NCBI RefSeq assembly: GCF_022605725.1
Contig: NC_065548.1
Span: forward strand, 12,557,644-12,621,643
From: Anthonomus grandis grandis
Lineage: Eukaryota; Arthropoda; Insecta; Coleoptera; Curculionidae
DNA: 64,000 bases
Direction of reading: 5' to 3'
Shown: one piece after another, positions 47,080 through 58,679 of the stretch
Layout of the letters: every line of letters begins with the position of its first letter
How positions within the stretch are numbered: position 1 is the stretch's first letter
Notes under the pieces: generated by a model
The model's input: only the letters and a program-made list of their open reading frames with translations
Told to the model about the DNA's origin: nothing
The model's database searches: none
Translations under genes and position numbers: made by a program

Positions 47080-47690
47080 AATTTTTTTCCCATGAGGACA
47101 CTTTCTGCTTGAATGGTGGCGTAAATACCCAAAACTTTCGGTACTGGTCCGATGTAAATCCACACTGGAGGAGGAAAGGACATACACAATTCAATCGAAA
47201 AATAAACGTTGTTGGTGACCTTATTACCGAGTCTTTCTTCTTTAAAAAAAATTTAACAGGTGAGAAATACCTCAGTTTTTTGAACGAGGAACTTGTTTTA
47301 GCTCTGGCTACCCTTTTCTTGAGATCGAATGTCCGGATTTGCCAAACCATAATATCTGGTTCCAACAATATGGTGCTTCCTCATTAGGCTGTGAAAATTC
47401 GAACTTATTTGTACGACACTTTCTCAAACAGGTGGATTGGATGGAGCGGTATTATTGAGTGGCCACCAAGACCACTTGATCTAACACCACTAGACTTTTT
47501 GTTATAGGCATACCTTATTGGAGAGGTATTTAAAAGCCAATCGGCAAATCTAGATGATTTTAAACAACGCATTAGTCAAGAAATACGTCGAATAACGCCC
47601 GAAATGATTCGAAATATACGGCAGGAATTTGTAGATATCGATAAGGGTATGGTCAGTTATCTAACGGAGGAAATTTCGAACATTTGCTAA
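47080..47690 (+). pseudogene. mariner-type transposase C-terminal half, decayed
   Basis: The frame at 47100-47230 reads FCLNGGVNTQNFRYW and SDVNPHW, a match to the LNG.vN.qn.ryWs..NPh block behind the first catalytic Asp of this family. The frame then moves. WFQQYGASS at about 47361 replaces the usual QQDGAPPH, so the second catalytic Asp is Tyr. DLTPLDFLL and LIGEVFKSQ follow, and then a C-terminal region (DDFKQRISQEIRRITPEMI) to a stop near 47690. The N-terminal half is missing. The gene is inactive. Confidence 0.75.
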
Positions 47691-47699
47691 AATATAATT

Positions 47700-50600
47700 A
47701 TTTTTATATTTTTTATTTTTTTTTATTATTTTTTAGTTTAAGCTTTATTTTCGATAGACTAAAACGTTGTAAAAAATACTTTAAAAATTTCCTTTTCTTC
47801 ATGACCTTTTTTCAATTTTCAAATTTTAAATGAGAATAACTCCAAAAGTCTTGGAATTAGCTATAGCACATGCTACATAGAAAATATTTAAAATTGTAAG
47901 GAAAATCCAAAAATGGTATAAAGAAATTGGCACCCTTTTTTTTTCGCAAAATATGCCGAGAGTCCGAGCGATTTAAAAAAAATACGCATAACGAGATGTT
48001 AAATTTATTCCTTTATAATTAAATAAATAAATAGAAATCTAAATAAAAAAATAAAAGTAAGCTGGGAAGAGGTCTGTGGCCGAACTGAACAAGCCACACC
48101 ATTATTTGAAAAAATGAAGTCGTCCCTATTGTGTTGCCAAAGTCTGTCGCTATTCGTTTGAATTCGATCACTACGTTGTTACTTCTTCAGTATTCTTTAT
48201 TATGAAATTGGGGCATGGAAGATGATGGAAGCTTTCGAAATGTGAACATATCGATGCATGTTGGAAATATCATGGATGGACATAGAGCAAAATGCGGATG
48301 TACTTGCCAGAATGTCAAAAGATCTCGAAGTCATGGTCACACTTAAAGAACGAAAGTTTCCAGAATCTCAGAAACCAAAAATATGGATTTCTAAAATTAT
48401 CGATAGACAAATATCAATTTTTTACTAATTATTTGATATATTTTTGGTGTGAATTCAATTAAATTTCAATCATATCATTCAAGTAAATGATACATTCCTG
48501 AGAATATTAACTAAATACTTTTTCCAACCAAAAATCATAGAAAAATCGCAATAAATTCAAAGAACTGACTCATGGTCTCCCCTTAAACAATTATTCCGGT
48601 TATATAAACGTACAAAAATCTCCTTATCTACCACTGATTTAATTTTTTCCTATTGTTCCGTCCCACTTAATTTAACGACGACCATTATCGGGCCCGGCTA
48701 TGAAATAAGGGGCCGCCGCGCTATTGATGTGGCATCAGATGGGCTATTTCGGACCATTTCCCCCCATTTTCTCGGGCTTTTCGTGAAAATTACCGAACAT
48801 TAACGATAATTTTGCCCGACTGAGACGGTCTTCTTCCGGGCGAACTTTGCGGATAAATTAGGCGCAGGAAATCCCACGCTTTCCCAATGTAAATGCAAAC
48901 TTATTTGCATATACTAACAACATACTGTAAATGTGTTGTCGGGATTCCGTAACATATTACGATTATGTTTATTTTGTTCGCTATATATCTGAAAAATTTC
49001 AAATTATTACATGGTTATTAGATATTTTAAAATAATTAGCAATTTCTATTGCTTGATCTGATTTTTACGAAAATGTATGTAAAAAAAGTACGTTTTTATG
49101 CATATTTGCATCTTTTTCTTGTTTTTCTAAATAACCAATTTCAGATTTTTTATTAATCCTTGCGACCATCATCAACTTTTTTCTACTTTTTTAAATTTTA
49201 TTTTTTTTTCTTGGATTATCAAACCTAAATAAAACAATATAACTCTACAACAAAACATACAGGCTAAAACTGCATTTTGCATTTTAATGAACAATGAAAT
49301 ATTTATAAATGGTAGATTTAAAAAAATAAACGCAAATTCGGTTTCCCTTGAATATTTTAATAGGCTCAAATGATGATAGATAGCCCACCCTATTTTTAAA
49401 ATACGTATCGTCATCTATAATTAATAAGTTCAGGGTGAAAACCAATTTATTTGGTTATGTACTATAAATTCATGTTTTTTTTTGCAAAAAAGTAGTATTA
49501 TTAGTAATTTTTTGTATGGTCTGGGGGCTTTAAAATAAAGTATTTGAGTACCTGGAATTTTCTTTATTCAATTTTCTATGAAAACCATTTATGATAAGGA
49601 AAACTATAAAGAAAAAAAATTTAGAGTAATATTAGCTACTAATTACGTTATTAGGTCACACCACTATATTGATCCGTATAGAAACTGTAAAGCGTCAAAG
49701 TTTTACAAATTACTTTTAATTTTCAACATAAAATAATATTGCTTTTCCTATAGTATGATTAAAAGATATGTAGAGCTCAGAAAATTCTACAAATTATATG
49801 TAAAATAATTTGCTATTTTCCAATAATTATTTTTGTGATTCAATCAGAGTTTTTACCCTAGCATAGCGTTTTGAAAATATCAAATATTTGTAAACCTAAT
49901 TTTTGAAACTGTTATTCCATAAATCAGCAACTATACAATATCAGAAATGTTTAAGAAAATATTAGTTACAATTTTCCAGAATACAATTTTCCTCTTTAAC
50001 CATTTACCTAAAAAATCAAATTCAAAAACGTTTTGAATTTCAAATAAGCCTGAATGGACATATAGGTAATATAAATATTGTATATAGTCTTTTTAACTTT
50101 TCATTTATAGGATAGAAGGACAAACATAAATATACATAAAGACAAGTATAAATTGAAGAAAAAAGTTTTTGGCATTCTACACTCTTTAGCTATTAAATAA
50201 AAAACTAAGGAATATTAATCTTATCAATTTTTGTAGATAGTTTTTTAAAGTTTTCCCAGAAAATTAAATTCAAAAATAAATGTTGAATTTTACAAAAGCC
50301 ATAAAAAGGGCGGTTAAGAAATTGTTAATCTTAAAAATGTTAGTGAATAAAGTTTATCTCGAAAATCGACCTTTATCCTGGAAAACTAAATTTAAAAATG
50401 GGTCTTGAAATTGAAAAATGTTTGCTTTAAGCAAGGTATTGAGGTTAAGGTTTGTTATAAATACGTTATTGGCTTCCTTACGTTACAAAATGAAAAAATC
50501 AATTATTACGCGTTTAAAATGTAAGAAAATATATTTTTGAAAACCTCTAGAAGCAACTGTTTTTTTAATTAAATGTAAATTAATTTGGCATTGGGAAATT

Positions 50601-51419
50601 TGGAATTTTAAATTCATATTTGAGGCAAGCTCTCTAAATTTTTTTATAGGTTCTTCGATATTAAGTGAAATAAATAAATATTTTCCTTAAAACAATATTT
50701 TTCAAAATTTTGCTATTCTTGGAGCAAACCATTTTCCAATAAAATTTAGTCAAAGAAAAATTTATATTTTTAAATATCTCATTGGGGCAATATATATTTT
50801 AGTGGTTTTAGCTTTGCATTAAAATAAAAGAAGACATCTACTATGCATTATATAAAACACAAATGAATATAACACAAAATGCTATTAAAAAAGTACATTA
50901 AAGAAACAACACAAGCATATATAAAACAATAAAAATAGGTTCAAAAAAGGTGTTTAAATATACCAAATTTAATTTATTCATATTTCAGAATTAATTTTAT
51001 ATTTTCGATTTAAAAAAAAATAAAAATAAAACGACATATCGAAAACCATTTCGAACGTTCGTTTAATGCAAAAAATGTAAATGCCATCGCTTTAATCTAG
51101 ATAACAAATTTTATTTTGCAATAAAAAAAATTTACATAAAATGGGTAGTTTCGCTAGCGCCGGAACCGGAATTTGTCGCATATGAATTTTCAACCGGTCG
51201 GTATATTTAGCACAAACAAAAATTCATTGCTTTTTATGCAATAGTCGTTTTGATATTGTCACTATTTAATATACCAGTAAAATGAGGTGTTTCCATTTAG
51301 AAATAAAAAACATTATGTTATAGGATGGGCCTTTAAGTAGCTAATACAGTGATCCAATCTAACCTTTAAATGAGCTCATTTTAATTTTTCTTTTTCTAGT
51401 TCATTCCTTATGATAATAA
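47700..51419. other. no gene; GC-richer islands at 48640-48900 and 51050-51210
   Basis: Mostly AT-rich. The 48640-48900 island (CGGGCCCGGC, GGGGCCGCCGCGC, then CCCGGGCG-type words) is the most GC-rich stretch of the window, and I see no repeat partner for it. The 51050-51210 island has TTTCGCTAGCGCCGGAACCG at about 51157. Diverged local repeats of an AAATTCAAAAA(C/T) word lie at about 50010, 50265 and 50390. No coding signal anywhere. Confidence 0.4.
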
Positions 51420-52000
51420 AAAAATTATGAGATTAAACTTAATCATAGATTAACCCGTAACAGATAGAAAAAATTATTCAATCAATGGAAAAAAATTCAA
51501 AACTTACCTCTTCAGTAAAAATAAATTCAATTTAAATATAAAGAAATAAAATAAATATAATTTTATTCATTAATAGAGAACAATTAAACCATTTATTTTA
51601 GCAGTGATTTTAAGTTCAATAAATTCAAATAGATAAAAAAAAAATTAAAAATCGGATTTTAAGAAATTTTAACAATGTTCCGAAAAAGAAAATATAATAA
51701 TTATGAAGCAGCAATTTTAATAATTAAGCATAAAAAGATATATATCTTGTTTTTTAATTAATGTACAAGTAATAAAGTATCTATTCTACCAATAATTTAA
51801 AAAAATTATCGAATAAATTTGTTTTAACCTAGAAGTAGGAAACAAATCGACGAGGTGCTATCTCTTGTGACACTTATAAAGCTATAGTATTTTTTTTTAA
51901 ATTTTACAGAACCTGAACTATTTCTCTATGGGCGTGAGAAAAATTTACTATTTATCTCAGCAGTAATTTAATTTACTTTGATGTATAGTGAAAGTGATTG
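51420..52000. repeat. dispersed AT-rich repeat, copy A (related to 61120-62660)
   Basis: Shares AGCAGTGATTT(T/A)(A/T)A...AAATAGATAAA (51600 and 61281). It also shares an ATTT(T/C)TCT(T/A)A(T/G)(G/A)GGC(A/G)TGAGAAA...ATTTATCT(C/T)A(G/A)CAGT phrase (51918 and 62302). No coding content. Confidence 0.45.
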
Positions 52001-52059
52001 CGGAGGTTTGAAGAAAATATTGTAAAAGATACAGTCTTTTTGCAGGTGATTCCTATAGG

Positions 52060-53080
52060 GAAACCACGACTAAGTTACAGAAATAACCCAACATTGTAAA
52101 GTCAGAGGTAAAAAACCGATTAGAAGGCTTAAAGTTAGAAAATCTCCTGGCCCAGATCAGATCACAGCAGAGGTTTTATAAGAGACAGGAGAGGTTGGAG
52201 TAGGTATTATATACCTGAAATTAAAGCACGACAACTGTATAATATCCATTTTCCCCTTATACTAAAAAACAAGCTTTGCTAGAGTACAACAATTCTGGAA
52301 AATTATCATTAATATCACACGCAAATAAGGTTATACTCTATGTAATACACGAAAGACTGAAATCTTTTTTATTGCACCAAATATCAAAACAGCAAGCAGA
52401 ATTTATCCTTGAAATAGGCACAAAAGAACACTTCCCTAATATCAAAAAAAACTTATGAATTTAACACCCCTATATTTATATACTTTGTGACTACATAAAG
52501 ACCTTCGACAAAGTAAAATGGCAGCATCTATAGTTAATATTAGCGGATATGAGGACGCCCTATCGATAAGAAGTAATCTTCTTATAGTATATATAAGAAG
52601 TAAAAAATAATAAGTGCATAGGAAAAAAATAACAATACAAATTTCGATAATTTCAGAAAGGATGCCGGTGTTAGGAAGATCTTTATGCCAAAGGTACTAG
52701 TCAGACGAAGGTTTGGGATATAGTTGGAGGGCAGAAAAATAGTAACCTGAGATATGCCGACATTAATTATGAAAACCAAGAAGAAATGAAAAACATAATG
52801 AAAAGTCTGGAAAAGAAAAGCAAAAAGTATGAGATAAAGCTTAATACGAGTAAGATAACAGTCATGAATATTAGCAGACCACAGAACAATTTTCAATACA
52901 TTAATGAAATTGGGAGCTTCGTAGTAAATAGTTTCATAAACCAGGGGTCTCTCATTACAAATAAGGAAGGATTTTACTTACTTTAAAAAAAAATTAGGCT
53001 GAGAAGTACTTATTATTCCCATAGCCATATATGCATCCGAAACGAGGACCTAAATGGAACTTTTTGTTAAAACCTGAAGA
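52060..53080 (+). pseudogene. RTE-like endonuclease-reverse transcriptase fragment, first part
   Basis: Distinct from the jockey/CR1 relics. Translation gives KSPGPDQITAEVL (about 52143-52180), then LSLISHANKVILYVIHERLK (about 52303-52365), then QISKQQAEFILEIGTKEHF, corresponding to the 'NYRtIsLishasKilL.ii..Rl' and 'qaGF..grgTreqI' blocks. FVDYIKTFDKVKW follows at about 52482-52522, the catalytic FVDyeKAFD block with Ala changed to Thr. Later come a LEKKSKKYEIKLNTSKITVM block (about 52809) and GSLITNKEG, then IPIAIYASETRT (about 53010). The FADD active-site block is mutated. Frameshifts are present. Confidence 0.7.
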
Positions 53081-53323
53081 CCTGACCATATTTATATTAC
53101 CCGTAGGAGAGATCTGTTCAAAAAATATTATTTACACCGCTTTTGAAAAATATATTAAAGTCAAGCTTGTAATATTTTTATAAAAAGAAAATGAAAAAAG
53201 TTCTTTTTGAGAAGTATATTGCTACTCTCTAGACGGACATTTTTCCTACAAATCTTGTTTATTAGATTATAAAATCTGTGTTATATATCGTCCAAAAATC
53301 GTAAAAAAATATGCTATTTTATA

Positions 53324-53686
53324 CAGGGTGTAATTTTTTTACGCACCATATAAAAAAATTAAGTTGATGATGGTTTATTCGAAACGAAACGTCGTACGAA
53401 AAATTTCGCAATGTTATTTTTTAGAGCTCGAAAAGTGGCCATGAGAAAGTGTCTTTTGTTTTTCCATATCTCTTTAAATAACGTCAGAAAAAAATAAAAA
53501 CAAAATCGGCAAATTTCGGTTTTTCTCGAATATCTCCGGAACTACTCAAAATTTTAAAATTTTCTAAACGGTGGTTTGTTAATTGTTAGGCTCTAAAATG
53601 CGCAACTTTTCTCTGATTTAATCAACCTCGTATCTCCTATAGCTGCCGAGATCCCCATGATAGACATCCTTACGTTGGACACACTG
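53324..53686. mobile_element. MITE with CAGGGTGT/ACACACTG ends
   Basis: About 363 bp, flanked by TA (53322-53323 and 53687-53688), with termini that are mirror-like over about 8-10 bp. The interior is non-coding and contains phrases about 'ATTTTCTCGAATATCTCCGG' that look like internal parts of larger mariner-type elements. It splits the RTE relic. Confidence 0.6.
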
Positions 53687-53869
53687 TATATGGAATTTTA
53701 GGTACTCACGTATTAAAACTCCACGAATTTAATCAAAATCAAGTAAGGAAGTTTAAATTAACTCTAGAGAGACGATTATAGAATATTATTTATAATAGTA
53801 ATCCTCAACACTAAAAAAATTATTTGCTAATATTTTCTTTAGTATTTATTTAAAAAATAAAGGCTTTTG

Positions 53870-54150
53870 AAATATGGGTATAGTTTACAATAACTCAAAG
53901 TAAAAGAAAGGCTGCTTAAACAAATACAAAAGAAATACTTCAACATTTGAACACAAATACAGTTAATATGTCATTACATTGCCAGAAGAAAAAGTACGAT
54001 GGAAAAAATTGAGCACAGAGTTGACGAAAAAGACCTAGAAGAAATTTCCAAGCCGTTTGGTGAATCAGACAAAGATACTGATTAATTAAGAGTTACATGA
54101 AGCTAAACAACTAGCCTAGGATAGAAAAGGATGGAACGAAATTATGAAAA
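53870..54150 (+). pseudogene. RTE-like C-terminal tail
   Basis: The text resumes after the MITE with KERLLKQIQKKYFN, then KSTMEKIEHRVDEKDLEEI and an EAKQLA.DRKGWNEIM block across frames. This fits the C-terminus of RTE-type proteins ('h..Rr.gr....e..', 'eA..lA.dR..W+'). It is probably the continuation of 52060-53080. Confidence 0.5.
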
Positions 54151-54829
54151 AAATAAATAAATTTGTTCATAATTCCGGGATTAGCATTAAGAAAGAAAAT
54201 AAATAGGCCTAAACATTTATTTTAGCAGAAAAAACACTGATAATTAATTCTTCTTTCTAAATATTTTTAAATGAAAAGAAGTGGTTAAAATCAGACGTTT
54301 TTAAAACTGCTAGTTTAAAATATTGGCTTAAATAAACTATTCTCATTAGTAATTTTGACGTAGTTCATTACCCTAAGAAATAATAATTATGCACAAAATT
54401 ATGCAAACAATATTATATTACTTTTATCAAGTTGGAAATAAAGAACAGCTTAAGCAGGAATATCAAAGGTTCATTGATTTAGAATATGATTCAATAATTA
54501 ACAAAAAATGAATCATTTATATTAGCATTAATTTTAAATAATTATCTATTTGGAATAAATAAAACACTTATGTTCTTTTATTGTCGGTGTAGGAAAAATC
54601 AGATTTTCAACTAGATTTTTTTTAGCTGTAGAAAACATACTTAATTTTTCTCTTAAATGATCTAAAATGTTCATTGGTATAACATAACGCTTTGAAAAAC
54701 ATAGAATCATTTTTAATTATTTTAACTATGAATGTGTTTCTATACATTTGTGCTTTATAAAATCTTTATTTTATCCAAGTTCTTCACTAATTGATAATCA
54801 TTTTTTACAAAATATTCAAGGATTGGTTA
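54151..54829. other. AT-rich, no gene seen
   Basis: Nothing recognisable. Confidence 0.4.
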
Positions 54830-55755
54830 AATAATGGATTAGAACTTGAGGTTACAATGGCTTTAAAATGTGGTACATATTTTATTTCAAATGCCTGAAG
54901 TATTCTAGTCTTTCAACTTCTGAATCAAGAGTGGTTTGCAATTTATGCAGAGATGCCTTTAAAAGTGTCACTCTCCTTGCAAAGAAAATGACACATATGT
55001 AGGAAGAAATTAAACTGCTGAAAGACAAACTTGTTACAATAAACCTAGTTCTCTCCACTCTAATAGTTTTAGACTGTCAATACTCCTTACGAAATTCAAC
55101 AACGTGTTGAAAGTGCTAATACCTCACGATAATTAATTTCCAGGAATCTCCTAATTCTCCTTCTCTTGATGATCGGATTAGGATATGATAGAGTTCGTAT
55201 ATCAGCTGTGTTTAAACAGCTTCAAGAGACATCGACAATTGATAAGGTGAATCGTCTTGGTAAAACCCTAAATAGTAGGCATAAACCTACAAAAATTATT
55301 TGCAATGACAACATAGTGAGACTTGCTTTAAAATCAAATAATAAATTATTGTTATAAAATATATTCATATCAAAATTATTAAAAAATCTCAAAAAATCCC
55401 ATGAGGTATCATGTAGGAATACCAGTGGTTGTTGACTGCAAAGAAAAAAACTCACAGCAACACCATTAAGCGGCCCAAAATCATGGAATTAATTTGGTTT
55501 AGAGTATGTGGCATTTATGACATTTAAATCTTTGCTGAAAGTAACTTAAACAATACTATATCTGATAGTGGACTTATGTGAAATAAATTTGAGCTATTTC
55601 GGAATGCTAGGACTGGCAAGAAATCTAGTGATGGGGGTTCTAATTTTTGTTAATAATAAGTTGTCCATCTACATTGTCTCAATAATGAAGGATGGTTTAG
55701 AGCAGCTCTATGTCCTGTAAGTAAAATCTGTATTGTTGTGACGAATTCATAATGA
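54830..55755 (+). pseudogene. LINE ORF1 end and start of endonuclease
   Basis: The ORF1 part includes a cysteine-containing finger (KCLKYSSLSTSESRV, then CNLCRDAF) near 54900-54960. It is followed by a coiled segment (EEIKLLKDKLVT) and a KVNRLGKTLNSRHKPTKII block (55246-55302), then LALKSNNKLLL, as in CR1/jockey ORF1. Endonuclease sequence begins at about 55540 (ISDSGLM, then FELFRNARTGKKSSDGG; 'GGg' loop) and reaches MKDGLEQLYV at about 55688-55720. It is then interrupted. The remaining endonuclease pieces lie at 56575-56650 and 59229-60170. Confidence 0.65.
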
Positions 55756-56572
55756 GTTACTTATTTTATTTTACTTATACAGAGTGTTTCAGTAAGCGTG
55801 GAAATTTTTTTTATGTTTTAGCCAATGTAGACAATTACACTTTCACTACATTTCTTTATTTTATGAAGATCGATACGCCAAGGTTTCTAATTATGTTAAA
55901 AGAAGTACTTTAATGTGCTATTGTTCGGAGAAAATTAGAATTGAATTATTGACCTTTCAATTACGCCCCCTATTGGCCAAATTTCAAACGGAAAAATAAT
56001 TTCGAGCATTTTCTCTTGGTCACTTTTATAATGTCAAAAAAATATGAGATATGGCATATTAAACCATTAATTAGGAAGGAGTTTTAACGGAATTATTATA
56101 TAGCAGGAGGTTTGAAATATAAGTATATTTTGTTTATATTTTTCATTTAATTTAATTTTACTTTAATTACCTTGATAACGGTAGCAGATAAAACTATCGA
56201 AACGTTGGTTCAAATTAGGTATTTTTTTAAAAATTAGGTCTTTAGGAGTAAGATATTAAAAAGAAGAAATGATTTTAGAGATTATTAGATTAAACCTCAG
56301 GTCCTAGGTATATAAAAAAATCCATTATACCTCAAGTAAAGTATTGTATTTACAACTTATTGAACTTAAATTAAGTGTATCGATATTTATATCGAATTAC
56401 AATGTATATATATATATATATATATATATATGTAAATAGATGTAAATATATTTTTTTTTTAAATACGTGAATAGGTCTATTTTCTTCTTCTTTTTAAGTT
56501 TTGAGATGTGAGATAGTAATTTCTATATTGATTTTTGCTATAAGTGACGTAATACCCAATAAAATAAGTAAC
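55756..56572. mobile_element. candidate DNA element with 15-bp perfect inverted repeats
   Basis: GTTACTTATTTTATT (55756-55770) is mirrored exactly by AATAAAATAAGTAAC (56558-56572). LINE endonuclease sequence stops just before the left end and resumes just after the right end, so the 817 bp are an insertion. The interior has a mariner-like TACAGAGTGTTTC string at 55780, the phrase CAGATAAAACTATCGAAACG (about 56182) and a (TA)n run. It encodes nothing recognisable. I see no target duplication. Confidence 0.5.
56404..56431. repeat. (TA)n microsatellite
   Basis: Fourteen TA units. Confidence 0.95.
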
Positions 56573-56574
56573 CC

Positions 56575-56650
56575 TATTCCTGTGCCAAATTGGTAGCTAC
56601 AAATTTATTGTTGGTGCTGTATACATTCCACTGGTCTCCTATGGTTTTAT
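56575..56650 (+). pseudogene. LINE endonuclease, middle piece
   Basis: A frame reads KIGSYKFIVGAVYIPLVSYG. This is the 'k.g...ligavYiPp' block of a LINE endonuclease. It is cut by the mariner at the TA of 56650-56651 and picks up again at 59229. Confidence 0.6.
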
Positions 56651-56651
56651 A

Positions 56652-57200
56652 CAGGGTGTCCCAGCGAAAACGAAACAGAGGTATTTTTGATATGAAAAAA
56701 AAAATTTTTTACAAAAATCTCGAACACGTCGATTTTATTTTCGAGGGGGACAACTTTTCCTTACCAAGGCACCCTCATACCAGTAACCCTCTTCGAGGGG
56801 GTGGGATCACCCCTAAAATCTTAAATATAAAGAGGGGTCGTGTGATACCTTATTTTAAAGGTCTTTTAATTCTGAATATAACTGCCAAATTTGAAGTGGC
56901 TAAAATTTTTTATCCGGATATGACAGCTTGTCAAAATTGTAGAAACAGAGAAAATGAAAAAGGTATTTTGAACTCTGTTTTGGATATTATTTTTAAAAGA
57001 ATAAGGAAGTTCTAATTTCAAAGGGGTCACTTATTAATTAAGAGGCCACCCTAATACCTGGAACCCTTACGAGGGGTTGAAAGCACCCCTTAAATCTTAA
57101 ATAAAAAAGGGGTCGTGTCATTCCTTATTTTGAAGGCCTTTTTACTCTGAATTTAAATGGTGACTTCTGAGGGACTGATGGATATCTTGAGGATATAAAA
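56652..57200 (+). repeat. left inverted arm of the 2.58-kb mariner
   Basis: It contains two sub-blocks ending in a CCCCTTAAATCTTAAATA-type phrase (about 56808-56835 and 57085-57110) followed by GAGGGGTCGTGT or AGGGGTCGTGT. So the arm itself has an internal duplication of about 275-bp spacing. Confidence 0.9.
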
Positions 57201-57309
57201 ATAGCAAGAAATATCTTTACTGCCAGTAAAAGTGGAGAGATAAGAAATACCTACCCTTTTCCTTTTGTGTCTTTTAAATAAAACAAGTTTATTTGAATTA
57301 CGTCAATTT

Positions 57310-58371
57310 ATTAAATGTTCAAATTGTGCCCCGCTACTTCCATGCAGGAATACAGGTTTTGCTCAAAACGATGCCTGACGTTTTGTAGAACTTCAGGTGT
57401 TATCATCTGACACTCATTTATAATTCTCTGGCGTAAGTCTTCTAGGGTGTTTGGTTGGGTAGCGTAAACTTTTGTTTTTAAATGCCCCCATAAAAAAATC
57501 TAATGGGGTTAAATCGGGTGACCTAGCTGGCCATTCCATAAAAGGTCCTCCCCTTCTAATCCAACGATCAGGAAATATCTCATCAAGATATTGCCTCACA
57601 CCAGCAGCATAATGTGGAGGCGCTCCGTCTTGTTGGAAAACGACTTGATCATCATCAGAATGATTTCCGCCTTCCATTATTTCTACTATTCGTGGATATA
57701 CGGCATTTTCCAAGAGATCTCGGTACATTTCTCCATTCAAATTTCCGGGCAGAAAAAACGGACCAACAATGGAGCCGCCCAAGATTCCCGCCCAAACATT
57801 TAACTTCTCAGGGAACTGGGTATGAACTTCACGAAACTGGCCCGGATTTGCATTTGACCAGTAGCGGCAGTTATCACGATTTACGTTGCCATTAAGAACA
57901 AAACTACATTCATCTGAAAAGCAAATGTTATAAATAAGACGCGGATTAACAGTTATCATATCACTAAGCGATTCACAAAATTGCACTCGTCTGTCAAAAT
58001 CGTCCTCATTCAGTTCTTGCACCAGATGAATTTTGTAAGCATGGAATTTATTATGCTTAAGTATCCTATGAACACTACTTTTGCTTACTCGTCGCCAATT
58101 TTCTGACACTTATTCCTGGCTCGGCATGAAGTTGACCTAGGACAGTTATTTGCATTGCTTCATTGATAACAACAGCATTTTGAACCTCACGCTTTTTATT
58201 TAAGACACTGCCAGATTCCCTAAATTTAGCAACTATTTCTAGAACGTATTTTCTGTTGACTCGTTTTTCTGGATGAAGGTCATTAAATTCTTGTACCGTT
58301 CTATTGGCACAATTGTTATGTCGAAAGAAAAACTCTATCACCTCAACCCTCTCTGCAGTAGAATAAACCAT
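57310..58371 (-). pseudogene. mariner/IS630-type transposase with two frameshifts
   Basis: The start is the ATG at 58371 (MVYSTAERVEVIEFFF, the usual N-terminus with HTH). The first frame runs to 58075 and includes KKREVQNAVVI and LHAEPGISVRKLA, a second DNA-binding region. It then shifts near 58080-58110 to a frame running to 57414. That frame contains HRILKHNKFHAYKIHLVQEL, FSDECSFVLNG (first catalytic Asp, about 57910), FQQDGAPPHYA (second, about 57630) and WPARSPDLTPLDFF (third, about 57510). Thirty-seven residues separate the last two Asp. A one-base change in a T run near 57500 shifts the frame again. The C-terminus (TLEDLRQRIINEC, then EVLQNVRHRFEQNLYS) ends near 57310. All three catalytic Asp are present. 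Confidence 0.9.
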
Positions 58372-58679
58372 TGCTAACAGTGTTTCAACACGTAAAAGAC
58401 TGGGTAATAATTTAAAACTATTTAAATAAATGCTGCTTTATGAAAAAAGTACCAATGATATTTAGCAAGCTAAATAAATTCTTCAGATACTTGTGTTTGC
58501 ATTTTATTTGGTATTTTGTTCTCATTTATGATATGCTGATAAGGTGTAATAACAATAATATTAACAATACTAATAAATTTTTAATCATGTTTTAATGATC
58601 CAATAAAAAAAATTGTAAGAAAGGGTTTCAGGCATAAAGGTTTATTTAAAGCATTTTTTCTAGAATTTTATTTGGCTTT

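Noticed and set aside
56590..57015. 141-codon plus-strand open frame
   Set aside because: It lies in the inverted arm of the mariner and has a mirror-image twin at 58785-59222. It follows from the arm sequence, has no domain, and is not a separate gene.
57591..57895. Plus-strand frames of 70 and 93 codons
   Set aside because: Shadows of the minus-strand transposase.
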